Of a stretch of 12,001 nucleotides of DNA, positions 1 through 8,850 are shown piece after piece; positions within the stretch are counted from its first letter, which is position 1, and the number at the start of each line of letters is the position of its first letter. The notes under the pieces were generated by a model, which searched no databases, was not told the origin of the DNA, and was given only the letters and a program-made list of their open reading frames with translations. The translations under genes were made by a program, and so were the position numbers. Source of the stretch: Lunasporangiospora selenospora (taxonomy: Eukaryota > Mortierellomycota > Mortierellomycetes > Mortierellales > Mortierellaceae); assembly GCA_015680635.1 (NCBI GenBank), contig JAABOA010000494.1:2309-14309 (forward strand), written 5' to 3'.

Positions 1-221
1 TCTTTAAATTCTGGTCGGGACTACTAGCTTTGGAAACGGCACTCGAGGAAGCAGAGAGCAAGGGCGAGGGCGAGATGGAAGTCGATGGGAAAGAGCGTTC
101 GGAGCCCTTGGGCAATCTCTTTGTCCCCTCTCAAAAGGAGGTTGAAGAGTACTTGGTTAAGAGGAGAAAGCAGGCTATTCTGGACAGATACATTGTCGAG
201 GAGGCTGCTCAGACCGCATAA
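1..221 (+). CDS. ISY1: Pre-mRNA-splicing factor ISY1, C-terminal end (5' part outside window)
   Basis: The frame is open from the window edge to a TAA at 219-221. The last ~30 residues contain FVPSQKEVEEYLVKRRKQ, which matches the conserved ISY1 C-terminus (pattern VPSQxExEExLVxRxKxxxLxxY, as in human ISY1). An acidic Glu-rich stretch precedes it, also as in ISY1. In known systems ISY1 belongs to the Prp19-associated (NTC) complex of the spliceosome and acts in the nucleus during the catalytic steps. No start codon is visible, so the gene enters from the left. The first ~27 bases may be the end of an intron, because CTACTAG at 21-27 could be an acceptor, but the frame is also open through them. 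Only about 65-73 residues are visible, so the family call rests on one conserved block. The gene converges with the AFG3-like gene. Confidence 0.72.
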   Translation, partial: FKFWSGLLALETALEEAESKGEGEMEVDGKERSEPLGNLFVPSQKEVEEYLVKRRKQAILDRYIVEEAAQTA

Positions 222-787
222 ATTCCGCACTTTATTTTATTTCTTTTGTTCCTTCTCTCTCCCTCTCTTCCTTTTATCTCTACCTGAGGAGCGGGAACCG
301 ATCGCCGAATTTTTTTATAAGAAAGACAGAAAGGAGCAGCAGATGCCATCATGTATAATACATAATCAGAGGGAGTTATCAGATACTGCAATTTTCTTTC
401 CGTGCGCGGGTCCTAAGACAGGAGAAGTACATAATTTTGTCGAAATGCTCTGGCGGACAAAAGTTTGAGAGTGGAGTAAGGAACAAATCTGCGAGTTCTT
501 GGTTCATTCATCATTTGAGATCAATCTGGTGCTGGGCACTCTCAAGATTATTTTTTTTTGTTTATTCTATGGACATGTCGAGAAAAGTATGTAAAGAGAG
601 GATAGAGTCGTTCCAAAGAGTCATTCCAAAGAGTTGCTTCAACAAGTCGTCGATGGCAAAGAGAAAGAGGCTATTTACTATGTCGTGAAACAGGGTGTGG
701 TAGTTAAATGGTGGGAAATGAAAGAAGGGAGAGATGAAGACACAGGGAAACATCTCCATTCAAATACTTTTCTCCAGGGAAGATCGC
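222..787. other. Convergent 3' intergenic region
   Basis: This 566-bp stretch lies between the ISY1 stop and the AFG3-like stop and must hold both 3' UTRs. It is T-rich just after the ISY1 stop (about 230-280). On the minus strand an AATAAA lies at 566-561, about 220 nt past the AFG3 stop; I see no canonical signal closer. A short direct repeat, TTCCAAAGAGT, occurs at 611-621 and 624-634. I see no supported gene here. Confidence 0.6.
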
Positions 788-3361
788 CTAGATCACGGGT
801 GGTGGATCAGGCGAGGAGTTGGATGTTGGTGGCGAGTCAGTGGCGGGCGCAGAGGAAAGTCCCGTAGGCGGAATGTCCTGTGATGCAGCCTCAGTACCGA
901 GCAACTCGTGCAACTTGTCTTGGAATGGACGTTTACCCAAAAGACGCTCCATATCCCCTCGATTCAATACCTCCTTTTCGATCAAAAGTTTGGCAACCTT
1001 CTCCACATCCTCACGCTTCTCAGTCAAAAGATCCATCGTCTTTCGGAACGCAACGTTGATCAGGGAGCGGGCTTGGTTGTCAATTAACTGTCCAGTCTGC
1101 TCACTGAAGGGCTTGGTGAACTGATTCTCCTTGTCTGGGTTCCCATACGAAAGAGGTCCAAGCTCGGGGTCCATGCCATAAATCGACACTAGAGAAGGGA
1201 AGCACATGAAAATTGTTAGTCTCCACTTTGAATAGATTATAAATGAAGAAAATTAGCCCCGATCAGCGGTGCTACCAGATGATTTATCCTTCTTACCTTG
1301 TGCATAGGCCATCTTGGTGACCTTTTGGAGATCATCCTGGGCACCAGTCGTGATGGTACCAAAGAAAATATGCTCCGAGACACGACCTCCCAAAGTCATA
1401 CACATCCGGTCCATCAGCTGCTGAGTCGAATACAAGTATTGATCTTTGGGCAGGTACTGCGCATATCCAAGTGCGCCAACGCCACGAGGGATGATCGAGA
1501 CCTTTAGCAACGGATCCGCATGCTCCAGATACCATCCTGCTACCGCATGGCCAGCTTCATGATAGGCCACCGTCTTCTTCTCTTCGGGGGACAAAACCTT
1601 GGACTTCTTTTCCAAACCCACAATCACACGCTCGATCGCCGCCTCGAAATCAGCCTCGACGACTGATTCCTGGTTATGTCTCGCAGCAATCAACGCCGCT
1701 TCGTTGCAGACGTTGTGGATATCGGCTCCTGAAAATCCTGGGGTAAGGGCTGCCAACTTTTGGGCCAACTTTGGAATATCCTCGGTGGTCTTGATTGGGC
1801 GAAGATGCACCTTGAAGATATCGCTTCTTCCCTTGATATCCGGTCGGTCGATAGCAATATGACGGTCAAATCGACCGGGTCGCATCAATGCATCGTCCAA
1901 GACATCAGGTCGATTCGTACCCGCCAAAACAACAACGTGCTCATTGGACCCGAATCCGTCCATCTCGACCAGCAATTGGTTCAATGTGCTCTCGCGCTCG
2001 TCGTTGCCTCCAAACTGCCCACCCTTACCTCGAGCCTTGCCAATGGCATCAATCTCATCTACAAAGATAATGCAAGGCGCATGTTTTTTGGCGCTCGCAA
2101 ACAGATCACGGACACGGGATGCTCCAACTCCGACAAACATCTCGACAAATTCAGATCCAGAGACACTTAAAAATGGTACACCCGCTTCTCCCGCAGTTGC
2201 CTTAGCCAACAGGGTCTTGCCTGTACCTGGGGGTCCACTGAGGATGGCTCCTTTAGGAATCTTGGCTCCCAGCTTCTCGTATGCAGCTGGGTTCTTCAAG
2301 AATTTGACAAACTCCATGATTTCGGCCTTGGCCTCATCCATGCCAGCCACATCCTTGAATTTTACAGTAATGTCCGTTTCCTGATTAAAGAGTCTTGCCT
2401 TGGACTTTCCCACGCCAAAGATACCCTGACCAGCACCACCACTGCTCTTCCTGGCCATGTAGACCAAAACTCCCACAAGTAACAATGTGGGTGCAAAGTG
2501 AAGAAGAGTTCCCAGGACATTGACCTCATCACGATACGAGACCGGGATCCGTTCTGATCCTGGGATGCTCAACTCTGACTGGGCTTCGTCCAGCTTGCGC
2601 TCAAAGGCCTCGACTGAGCCGATGCTGAAGGTGTAAGTCATTCCATAGGGTTGTCCTAGCCCCCCTGGGATCTGACCCGGAGCGTCATTTCGCAGGAAAA
2701 CTCGAACCCGATTCCGGTTCAGGACCACGAGTCGATCAACCAGACCACGGTCCAAGAAAGTCGAACGGAACTCTTGCCAAGTGATCTCGCGGCTGTTTTC
2801 TGAGGGTGACAGAGCCTTGTAAAGGACATAGGTGGTAAAGAGGACTGGGAGAACCGTATTGGGGTTGATATTTAGATTGTAAAACTGTTGGTCGGGTGGA
2901 GTTGGCTTCTTGGGTGGTGGACGATCACCACCATGGCTTCCTCTGCTTGAATTCTTCATACCACCACCATTACCGCCACTGTTGTTGCTACCACCACTGC
3001 CACCACTGGCGCCTTCACCACTGGCGCCTGCCTCTTTTTGGCCACCCTTGCTACTTTGACCAGCACTCGCGCCGTTCCTGGAGGAAGGAGTCTGTCCCGA
3101 TTCCGCTTTCTTGACAGCATCGCGCGGTGTCTTTCCGAAAAAGTTTTCGAACCCCTTGGGTACATTCTCAGGCTTTCCGCCTTGACCCATTTGGGGAGGC
3201 TGTTGCTCCGTAGCATAGAGACGTGAATGAAGACGAAGTCGCAATGTGTTTGTGGACGATGGTGAAACAAGAGCGATTCTCCGACTGAATCGCGCAAAAG
3301 TCAGAGAAGGATTCCTTGTCGCGGTGGCCAAGAGCGGGGCTCTGGAAATGAAGGCACTCAT
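788..3361 (-). CDS. AFG3: Mitochondrial m-AAA protease subunit, AFG3/YTA12 family (FtsH-type AAA+ zinc metalloprotease)
   Basis: Two exons, 3361-1297 and 1188-788, joined across a 108-nt GT-AG intron (donor GTAAGA, branch CTAAC at 1219-1215), give 821 aa. In order: an Arg/Ser-rich N-terminus without acidic residues (1-50) that looks like a mitochondrial presequence; a Gly/Ser/Asn-rich linker (about 95-145); TM1 (about 168-183); an FtsH extracellular-type domain (about 190-262); TM2 (about 283-303); and an AAA domain. The AAA domain has Walker A GPPGTGKT (376-383), pore loop FVG (409-411), Walker B IIFVDEID (431-438) and arginine fingers in the MRPGRFDR block. The protease domain has HEAGH (601-605), with D677 the likely third zinc ligand. 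All catalytic residues appear present. The family forms a hexamer in the inner membrane that degrades misfolded membrane proteins and processes imported ones. The ATG at 3361 was chosen because upstream in-frame codons offer only a TTG. The last ~20 residues are Pro/Ser-rich. AFG3 versus YTA12 is undecided; the exon-2 region reads closer to AFG3. Confidence 0.93.
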
Positions 3362-3573
3362 TTGCTCAGGGAAAGGTGAGAAAAAAAAAGCCCAAAGAAA
3401 GTTCAAGAGACGGAGAGAGGTTGCAAAAAAGACGAAATGGAGGGAACGAAAAAGAATTTATGATCAGATTCGCCACCACTCACTGACAAGTCACGCGGGC
3501 TCAAGCGCAAGCAAAACTGCTGTTACTGTCATATCTTCTCAGTAAGGATTGGTCTTTCACAAAGAATTTGGTT
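3362..3573 (-). promoter_or_regulatory. AFG3 promoter/5' region with pyrimidine tract and possible CCAAT box
   Basis: The minus strand is strongly pyrimidine-rich just upstream of the AFG3 ATG (3457-3364), a common layout for fungal transcription start regions. A CCAAT pentamer on the minus strand at 3552-3548 lies about 190 bp upstream of the ATG. The fungal HAP complex binds CCAAT and controls many mitochondrial genes, so it would fit, but five bases easily occur by chance. The region also overlaps the 3' flank of CWC22. Confidence 0.4.
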
Positions 3574-3595
3574 TTTATTTGCTTAAATGTTTATT
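3574..3595 (-). terminator. CWC22 polyadenylation signals (two AATAAA)
   Basis: Two canonical AATAAA hexamers lie on the minus strand at 3595-3590 and 3579-3574, starting 17 and 33 nt after the CWC22 stop codon. Their number, strand and position fit the 3' end of the CWC22 transcript. Confidence 0.65.
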
Positions 3596-3611
3596 CATCC
3601 TTTCCTTTTAA

Positions 3612-6600
3612 TCAACGACGACGCGACGAACGAGGTGGCGTGACTGAACGAGATGGTGACCGAGAGTTGGATCTCGAACGAGAACGTCTACTACGACGAC
3701 GACGGCTACTGCGTCGATCTGAGCCAGAGTCTGAGGAATCCGACTCGGATCCTGAGGACGAGTCTGAACTTGAGCTAGAATCCGAATCCGAGCTTGAGTC
3801 TGAGCCCGAGCTGGATGAATCCGAGTCGGAAGACTCTGTGTCGGTATCCCTGGACATGATGGCACTGGGTGCATTCTAGAGAAAAGAGGTAAGGATAACA
3901 AAATCGTGGACAACTAGTTAATATCATGCTACTCAGGACTACAATGGATACTCGACTGCAATGGGTAGGAAACATACCCTGAGGTGCTCACGAAGAGTCG
4001 TTGTCAGCGCGCCAAGACCAATGCTTGTGAAGAAGTTGATGGCGAACCGAGTGTTCTTGGGATTGTCCTTGGGGAAAAGTCCCGCGAACCATTCCTCACA
4101 GTTGGGATCCTTGACTCGATCATTCAGTTTCTTCAATCCCAATGACTCGACAAGGTCCTGGAAAAGAATCTTGATAAAAATACGAGAACTGCTGGTGGTC
4201 TCGTCCTCATTTAGGTGAATGACGGACAAAACGCCCCAGGAGAGACCATCGGTCGACAAAAGATGACCAAAGTACTTGGCAACATTGCGCAAGGGGTTGG
4301 TCTCAAAGCGGTGAATGGTCTCATAATTGGTGACAAAGCACTCTTGGAAAGCCTCTGCCCAGTCCCGATTGACTTTTGAAAATCGCTCGCCGACAAGTCC
4401 AAAAAACTTTTCATAGGTTCGTTCTTGAGTACAACACTCGATAAGCATGTTGGCCAACTCGATCTACACGTGAAAAAATAGAAGGTTGTTAGGAATCCGA
4501 CAGCATAATCGTTGGACAAAAACAACTTTGAGGCCAATTAGATAGAGACAAAAGGATGGCGTGTGTACCTGTTGTCCAGGCTCCAATTTGATCAACATGA
4601 GCTTGTGACAACATTCTTCAAAGTTGAGAGAGCTCTTAATTGTAAGGTAGATGGTCTTGCGTAGGTTGACCAAGTTGGTGTTGGTATGATCCTGAATCTC
4701 CATCTTCTTCATAACAGCTGCACGATTAGCCTCTTCTTCATCTTCATCGTCCGACTCCTCCGATCCAGACTCGCCTGATTCGTCATCGTCACCAAGAATT
4801 TCTGCCTTGATAGCACCGTACTTCTCCTCGTTCTCCAGGTACTCGGGGTCATGCTTGAACACGCCTGAATGACAAACCAAAGATTCAAATAGAAATGTTA
4901 GCACACCGTTAACAAAGCGAAAAGGAAGCGTCCAGTACAAATAAAGGAATCAATGCACAAAACGTCTTACCGAGTCCCTCCATAACATCTAGATCGTCGT
5001 CATCCAACTCGAGTGTATGTGTAATCTGATCCTCATCATCAACCAACTCCAGCTCTGGTAAAACGGGTGGGTTATCCTTGTACTTGTCCTTTCGGATCTG
5101 GAAGAGAACCTCGATCATATACTGGGTACGTTTCTCGATCTTGCCCTCGTGTAAAATATGACGCAATCTCTCAAACACTCCCTCGTTGGCCCCAGAAGCC
5201 TCCTGTGCCAAGAAAGCTCCAACTTCCTTCATGAACCCGACAGCAATTTCGATAGAGTCTTCTGTCGGCTGTCCCAGCAAAAGGAAGAGGATTTTGAGCG
5301 CCAAGAGTTCGTGCGTAACCCATTGGTTGGTAAGGTGAGCAATAAAGGTCGTGGTGGCGAGGCATGTTGCCTTGTCGTTTCTTTTATATGCCTTCCTGAA
5401 CTGAACAATAAGTCGAGTGATAAGAAGCTCGCCAATCTGGGGCAGCTTGGTGTTGACGACAGCCGTAATAGCAGCATAGACCGGTGTGAATGCCATCGAA
5501 GCCGCCTGTGCCTTCATGATCGACCTACAGTACAGGCCCCTTCCACGAATCAAGTTTTCTCCAAAGAGTTCTGGAATGATTGCTTTGATGTTGGACGCTG
5601 TGACCTATTGAGGAAAAGGGAAAGGAATTTAAATTGAAGGTCAATATCTGACCCTTGCTCAAACTCGAGTGTATCCACAACTTTCTTCAATGAAATCTCC
5701 CTTTTACATAGTCCTCAGATGGACATACCTTATTAATTAATCCATTGATACTCTTCTTTAATGCCTCCCATGCGATCCGCTGATATTCCTTGGAGCTCTT
5801 GTCTGTGATCTGTTCCTGCATCATGCGCAGACGGGCAGGCGGGATATATGCACCTCCTGTACGGGTTGAATTCAAAAGCTTCTTCATTTCCTCGGCTGGA
5901 TCGTTGCTTGGCTTTGGCACGACAGGAGCTCTCTCAGCCATTTGCCTTTCACGCTCCTGACGCCGAGATACATTAGGATCCCAGATTCCCTGCTGCTGGG
6001 GTGGTTCCCGTTTGTTATCCCTGTTATCAGATCGATCCCTGGATCCGTTTCTACGAGCCTTGTCAACATGTTGTGAAGGGCGTTCATCTCTTCTTCCAGA
6101 ACGTGTTGGTGATGGCGAAGGATCCCGCGAGTAGGTCTTTCTTTTCCTGGCAGGTGAGCGAGATGGACTACGCGACCGTGATGGTGATCGGGACATTGAG
6201 CGGCGAACGGGGGAACGAGGGCGTCGAGTGGGCGATCGAGACTTTGAACGCCGGATAGGAGAACGGGATTTCGAGCGCCGGATAGGAGAACGGGGCATGG
6301 AGCGCTGGTCTGGCGAACGGGATCTGGAGCGACGAGCAGGTGAGCGAGACCTGGGGCGACGAGAGGGGGAGTGAGAAGGAGAGCGGGAAGGAGAGCGAGA
6401 AGCTGAGCGGCGCTGATGGTGAGGCGAGCGAGATCGAGATGGCGAACGAGAAGGTGAAAGAGAGCGGGAGCGTGATCTGCTCCTTGATGCCGACCTATTT
6501 TGTTGAAGAATGAGAAAAGCCAAAGAAGACAAGAGAAGGAAGGCGCAGTCAATAACGGATTTGCTTAGCTGATCACGAGGGCCCAGAGACTGCGGAGGAG

Positions 6601-6668
6601 GCTCCAGGTTAAGTCAACAGGGCCACAGTAGTAGTCATGTCTACGAACCTGTCTTGCTTTGCACTCAT
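3612..6668 (-). CDS. CWC22: Pre-mRNA-splicing factor CWC22 (MIF4G/MA3 domains, RS domains at both ends)
   Basis: Six exons (6668-6649, 6494-5729, 5604-4971, 4864-4569, 4463-3978, 3875-3612) with introns of 154, 124, 106, 105 and 102 nt give 821 aa; all junction phases agree. Residues 7-139 form an RS domain. [14 protein letters not shown] (221-234) precedes a MIF4G domain (about 235-420). An acidic stretch and the block [14 protein letters not shown] follow, then an MA3 domain (about 530-650) and the conserved [19 protein letters not shown]. The C-terminus is Ser/Asp-rich, then RS-rich. In known systems CWC22 joins the spliceosome around activation and binds eIF4A3 through MIF4G to load the exon junction complex. 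The ATG at 6668 is preferred because the exon-2 frame has no upstream ATG, and splicing gives MSAKQDR followed directly by the RS domain. The first donor, GTTCGT, is weak, so exon 1 is the least certain part. Confidence 0.93.
6249..6294 (-). repeat. 27-bp tandem repeat in the CWC22 RS-domain coding sequence
   Basis: CGCCGGATAGGAGAACGGG occurs identically at 6249-6267 and 6276-6294, a period of 27 bp (nine codons). On the minus strand it encodes repeated RRSKSRSPI units; degenerate copies continue on both sides within the RS-coding region (about 6100-6490). It looks like in-frame expansion of an RS domain. Confidence 0.7.
6495..6648 (-). other. CWC22 intron 1 (weak donor)
   Basis: This intron follows a 20-nt coding first exon. 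The donor is CAG|GTTCGT and the acceptor AATAG. It joins AG to G to make an Arg codon and places the start ATG in frame with the RS domain. The donor departs from GTRNGT, unlike the GTATGT, GTAAGA, GTACAC and GTATGT donors of the other four introns. If the intron is retained, the frame from the ATG stops after 19 codons, at 6611-6609. Confidence 0.65.
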
Positions 6669-6800
6669 GTCTGCCGTGATGGTTCCTTGGAATTGCAGAG
6701 AGGATGCGAGAGAAAGGAGAGAAAGATATTAATTCTTTCTCTCTCTCGCCCTCGCCATTATTACGTCACCGTAGAGCCGATAATGTTTGCCTAACAGGAC
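6669..6800 (-). promoter_or_regulatory. CWC22 proximal promoter: CRE-like site and GA/CT inverted repeat
   Basis: TGACGTAA, a half-consensus CRE/ATF (bZIP) site, lies on the minus strand at 6768-6761, about 93 bp upstream of the ATG. Between it and the ATG, GAGAGAAAGA (6717-6726) and TCTTTCTCTC (6734-6743) form a perfect 10-bp inverted repeat around a 7-nt A/T spacer. Together they look like a core promoter, but no binding is shown. Confidence 0.4.
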
Positions 6801-7801
6801 AAGTCCTGCTCCCAAAGCCAAACGCAGTCCATGCATTTTGCTAATACACAAAAGACTACAAAAAAGGTAACACTTCTCTAATCTCGATCTACTGGGGCCT
6901 TTCGATTGACACTCCTCGGTCCAGAATCTGAAGGGAGACTACCCCCTAAACCCTTTCTTGCGTAGCCTCTAACACTTGCTTCCGTCACTTTTCAATGAGT
7001 GGGTCAGCTTTCAGTTATCTGATCAATTTTATTTCTGTTTAGTCAGTCAGAGCCGCATTGGTGAAAGCTGAAGGTTTTTGAGCCAGTATTGAGGTCGTAA
7101 TTCGAATACACTGAGGTAAAGCCATTATGTAAACATACATCGTGCTGAATGCGACGCTATCTTAATTTGCGTCGAAATCGTCAAGAGAGAGAGGAGCACA
7201 GGACGGGAAGAATAACGCTCCACAGGGGCACAGCTACATTTTGTATACAAGAACACTTCTGACTTTTATTAAGTACTTGATCATGGACAAGGGCAACTTA
7301 GTTAGAATGAATTTGTTCTAGCACCCAGATTAAACTGACAACTCTTCACTGAGCTTCTTGTCAATGTTCGCAAAGAGCTGTCTTATGGCTCTTTGGCTGT
7401 TTTATACCCGCTCTCGAAAGTAATGAACGCGGCCCCTTGTACACTCAGTGGCTGGTTCCGTCTTTTTGCCCTTTCGTAGTTCGTTCCTTTCTTTCCATTG
7501 GAGGATCGTTGTCAAGGTAGAGCATTGGCGATGTAAGAAACCCCGAATAAATTATATCCTTCGCGAGAATAGTGTTTAGTGTTTTTCGTGCTGTGCCTTC
7601 TTATCTATAATCGAGGTCATCCGTATCCTCGTCATTATCTCTGTACTCGCCTCCACTTTATCATTTGCTCAACATCACTATCCATTGAATACTATATGTT
7701 GATTTCTATTGGTCATCAAGTACATATGCCAAGACATCGTCGACATTACAATACTGCTGTATACGACTAGGTCGCTGTGATGAAAAGTCGCAGAATCCCC
7801 T
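6801..7801. other. Intergenic, no supported gene
   Basis: I found no convincing coding exon, tRNA or snRNA signature in this kilobase. Small structures present are a 10-bp inverted repeat (7004-7013 with 7062-7071), a 6-bp hairpin (7152-7157 with 7169-7174), and a minus-strand TATAAAA next to an 8-bp hairpin near 7371-7406. A 26-codon minus-strand frame at 7525-7445 is too short to support as a gene. Confidence 0.5.
7371..7406 (-). promoter_or_regulatory. TATA box followed by an 8-bp hairpin
   Basis: TATAAAA lies on the minus strand at 7406-7400. Four bases downstream on that strand, CAAAGAGC and GCTCTTTG (plus-strand positions 7371-7378 and 7388-7395) form a perfect 8-bp inverted repeat with a 9-nt loop. 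No coding sequence follows it, so it could serve a non-coding transcript or be chance. Confidence 0.2.
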
Positions 7802-7831
7802 ATGGGAACATCAGCCTCAGTATTGCACTCA

Positions 7832-8078
7832 ATGGCTGCTTCGTTTGGTCAATTGAATAACGGCCTATCTCGACGCGCTCCAGGTTCCCGGACGAAAGCC
7901 TCGTTGAGCAGCTTTCGGATGTTGGTAAGGTGATGCTTTCTAATACGACTTTTTTGTGCCTACTACATTGCCATACACATTCTCCTTGCGCTTCAACGAA
8001 AAATCTCCCTAGCTACTTGAAGCATTCAGACAAGAGCTTGACAGGTCTCGAGTCATGTGCACAGGGGCTGCACAGTGA
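7832..8078 (+). CDS. Candidate small two-exon gene of unknown function
   Basis: Exon 7832-7924 opens MAASFGQLNNGLSRR, with 31 codons, several Arg/Lys and no Asp/Glu. It ends at a good donor (TTG|GTAAGG). An acceptor, TCCCTAG at 8006-8012, lies 88 nt downstream and stays in frame, adding 21 codons that begin LLEAFRQELDR to a TGA at 8076-8078 (52 aa). An in-frame ATG at 7802 would add 10 residues. The basic N-terminus resembles a mitochondrial presequence. I do not recognise the protein. The intron size fits this genome, but the lack of homology and the short length keep this speculative; the minus strand of the first exon also has an open frame. Confidence 0.2.
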
Positions 8079-8822
8079 TTGATGTTTATAGAGAATGTGG
8101 TCATGCACCTTGGCGCCAGGGCAACCTGTACATGTTTTTGAAAGGACTCTAGGAAAACATATTCACATGTCCTATAGACCGGGGAAGAGAAAAGGGCGGG
8201 CGGACCTCAGTGAAATTAGACGAACCACTGAACCACTGAGGAAAAGGAAAAGGAAAGCTATGTGGTGCATCTTGAGCTTGAAAGAGAGGTTAGCTTGACT
8301 ACCTTTCCTACTCCACATCCAACCAATCTATGAAAGGAGACCACACCTGAGCAATTTTGACAATCCCTGGTGAGGATAGTGCCTCCAGATAGAAGGCATC
8401 TGTCTCGCAGCTAGTGCTGGAAATAGAGGGTTTTGTGGATTTAACGGATTCAATGTCAACCTTAACTCTTTGCCATTTTGCCCAAACAGGGTGAGCCGGG
8501 CAGCGCTGACAGTGAATCACAGCAGATCGTGCATTAAAGATCTTCACTAAAAGTTTTCGCTTGCAATAGACAAGAAGAAAAAGCTTTGCAGGATAATAAA
8601 GTAGTATTGCAATTTTATTTTGGCTTCAGGAACACTCCCCTTGGTCTCAGATAGCGCTCAGACCCCCCACAAGGTGCCAGGAAGCGAATATAGTCACAGC
8701 AGTTGGATCGATGGACTACAACTAATGAGCCCCTTTTCTCTAATATCCATAATGGTATTACTACTGTTTGTACGCCACGAGCAATGGCGCTTTGGTCCCG
8801 CCCTGGTGAAAAAAGGACCCCA
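8079..8822. other. Intergenic, no supported gene
   Basis: This stretch has only weak open frames. The longest is on the minus strand from 8547 to 8308 (79 codons); it has no ATG and would need an upstream exon. A short duplicated AACCACTG is at 8223-8237, followed by purine-rich GGAAAA repeats. An AATAAA on the plus strand is at 8595-8600 with no clear gene before it. Confidence 0.5.
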
Positions 8823-8850
8823 AGACGCGTTTCCTAGGCACGACGCGTCT
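8823..8850. promoter_or_regulatory. Paired MCB-like ACGCGT sites in inverted orientation
   Basis: AGACGCGT (8823-8830) and ACGCGTCT (8843-8850) form a perfect 8-bp inverted repeat with a 12-nt spacer. Each arm holds ACGCGT, the MluI cell-cycle box bound by MBF (Mbp1/Swi6-type) factors in fungi. The pair lies about 540 bp upstream of the ISWI ATG. Cell-cycle control of ISWI is an inference. Confidence 0.35.

Noticed and set aside
853-863. GAGGAAAGTCC, identical to part of the bacterial RNase P RNA CR-I motif
   Set aside because: It lies antisense within the AFG3 coding sequence and I see no matching CR-V or other P RNA elements nearby, so it is a chance match.
595-867. Plus-strand open frame that looks protein-like (KEKEAIYYVVKQG)
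   Set aside because: It has no early ATG, overlaps the AFG3 coding end on the other strand, matches no family I know, and lies in a convergent 3' flank.
3608-3875. Alternative frame of the last CWC22 exon, starting MHPVPSCPG
   Set aside because: Exon 5 ends in phase 0, which gives [10 protein letters not shown] and then the Ser/Asp/RS tail expected for CWC22. The other frame would need a phase-2 donor that is not used.
3568-3879. Plus-strand 103-codon frame rich in Glu, Ser, Arg and Leu
   Set aside because: It is the antisense shadow of the CWC22 C-terminal Ser/Asp and Arg/Ser repeats. The sense frame joins in phase 0 to exon 5 and has poly(A) signals after it.
7590-7640. Minus-strand acidic frame EYRDNDEDTDDLDYR followed by a stop, like a protein C-terminus
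   Set aside because: A stop lies immediately upstream and there is no pyrimidine-rich acceptor, so no exon can be built.
7775-7790. TGTGATGA, a possible C box of a C/D snoRNA
   Set aside because: No CTGA D box occurs at a suitable distance and no terminal stem is seen.
7855-7938. Minus-strand frame ending REPGARRDRPLFN, antisense to the candidate small gene
   Set aside because: It is closed upstream by stops, lacks an ATG and has no clear neighbouring exon. The plus-strand reading has a start codon and a donor and is preferred, though weakly.
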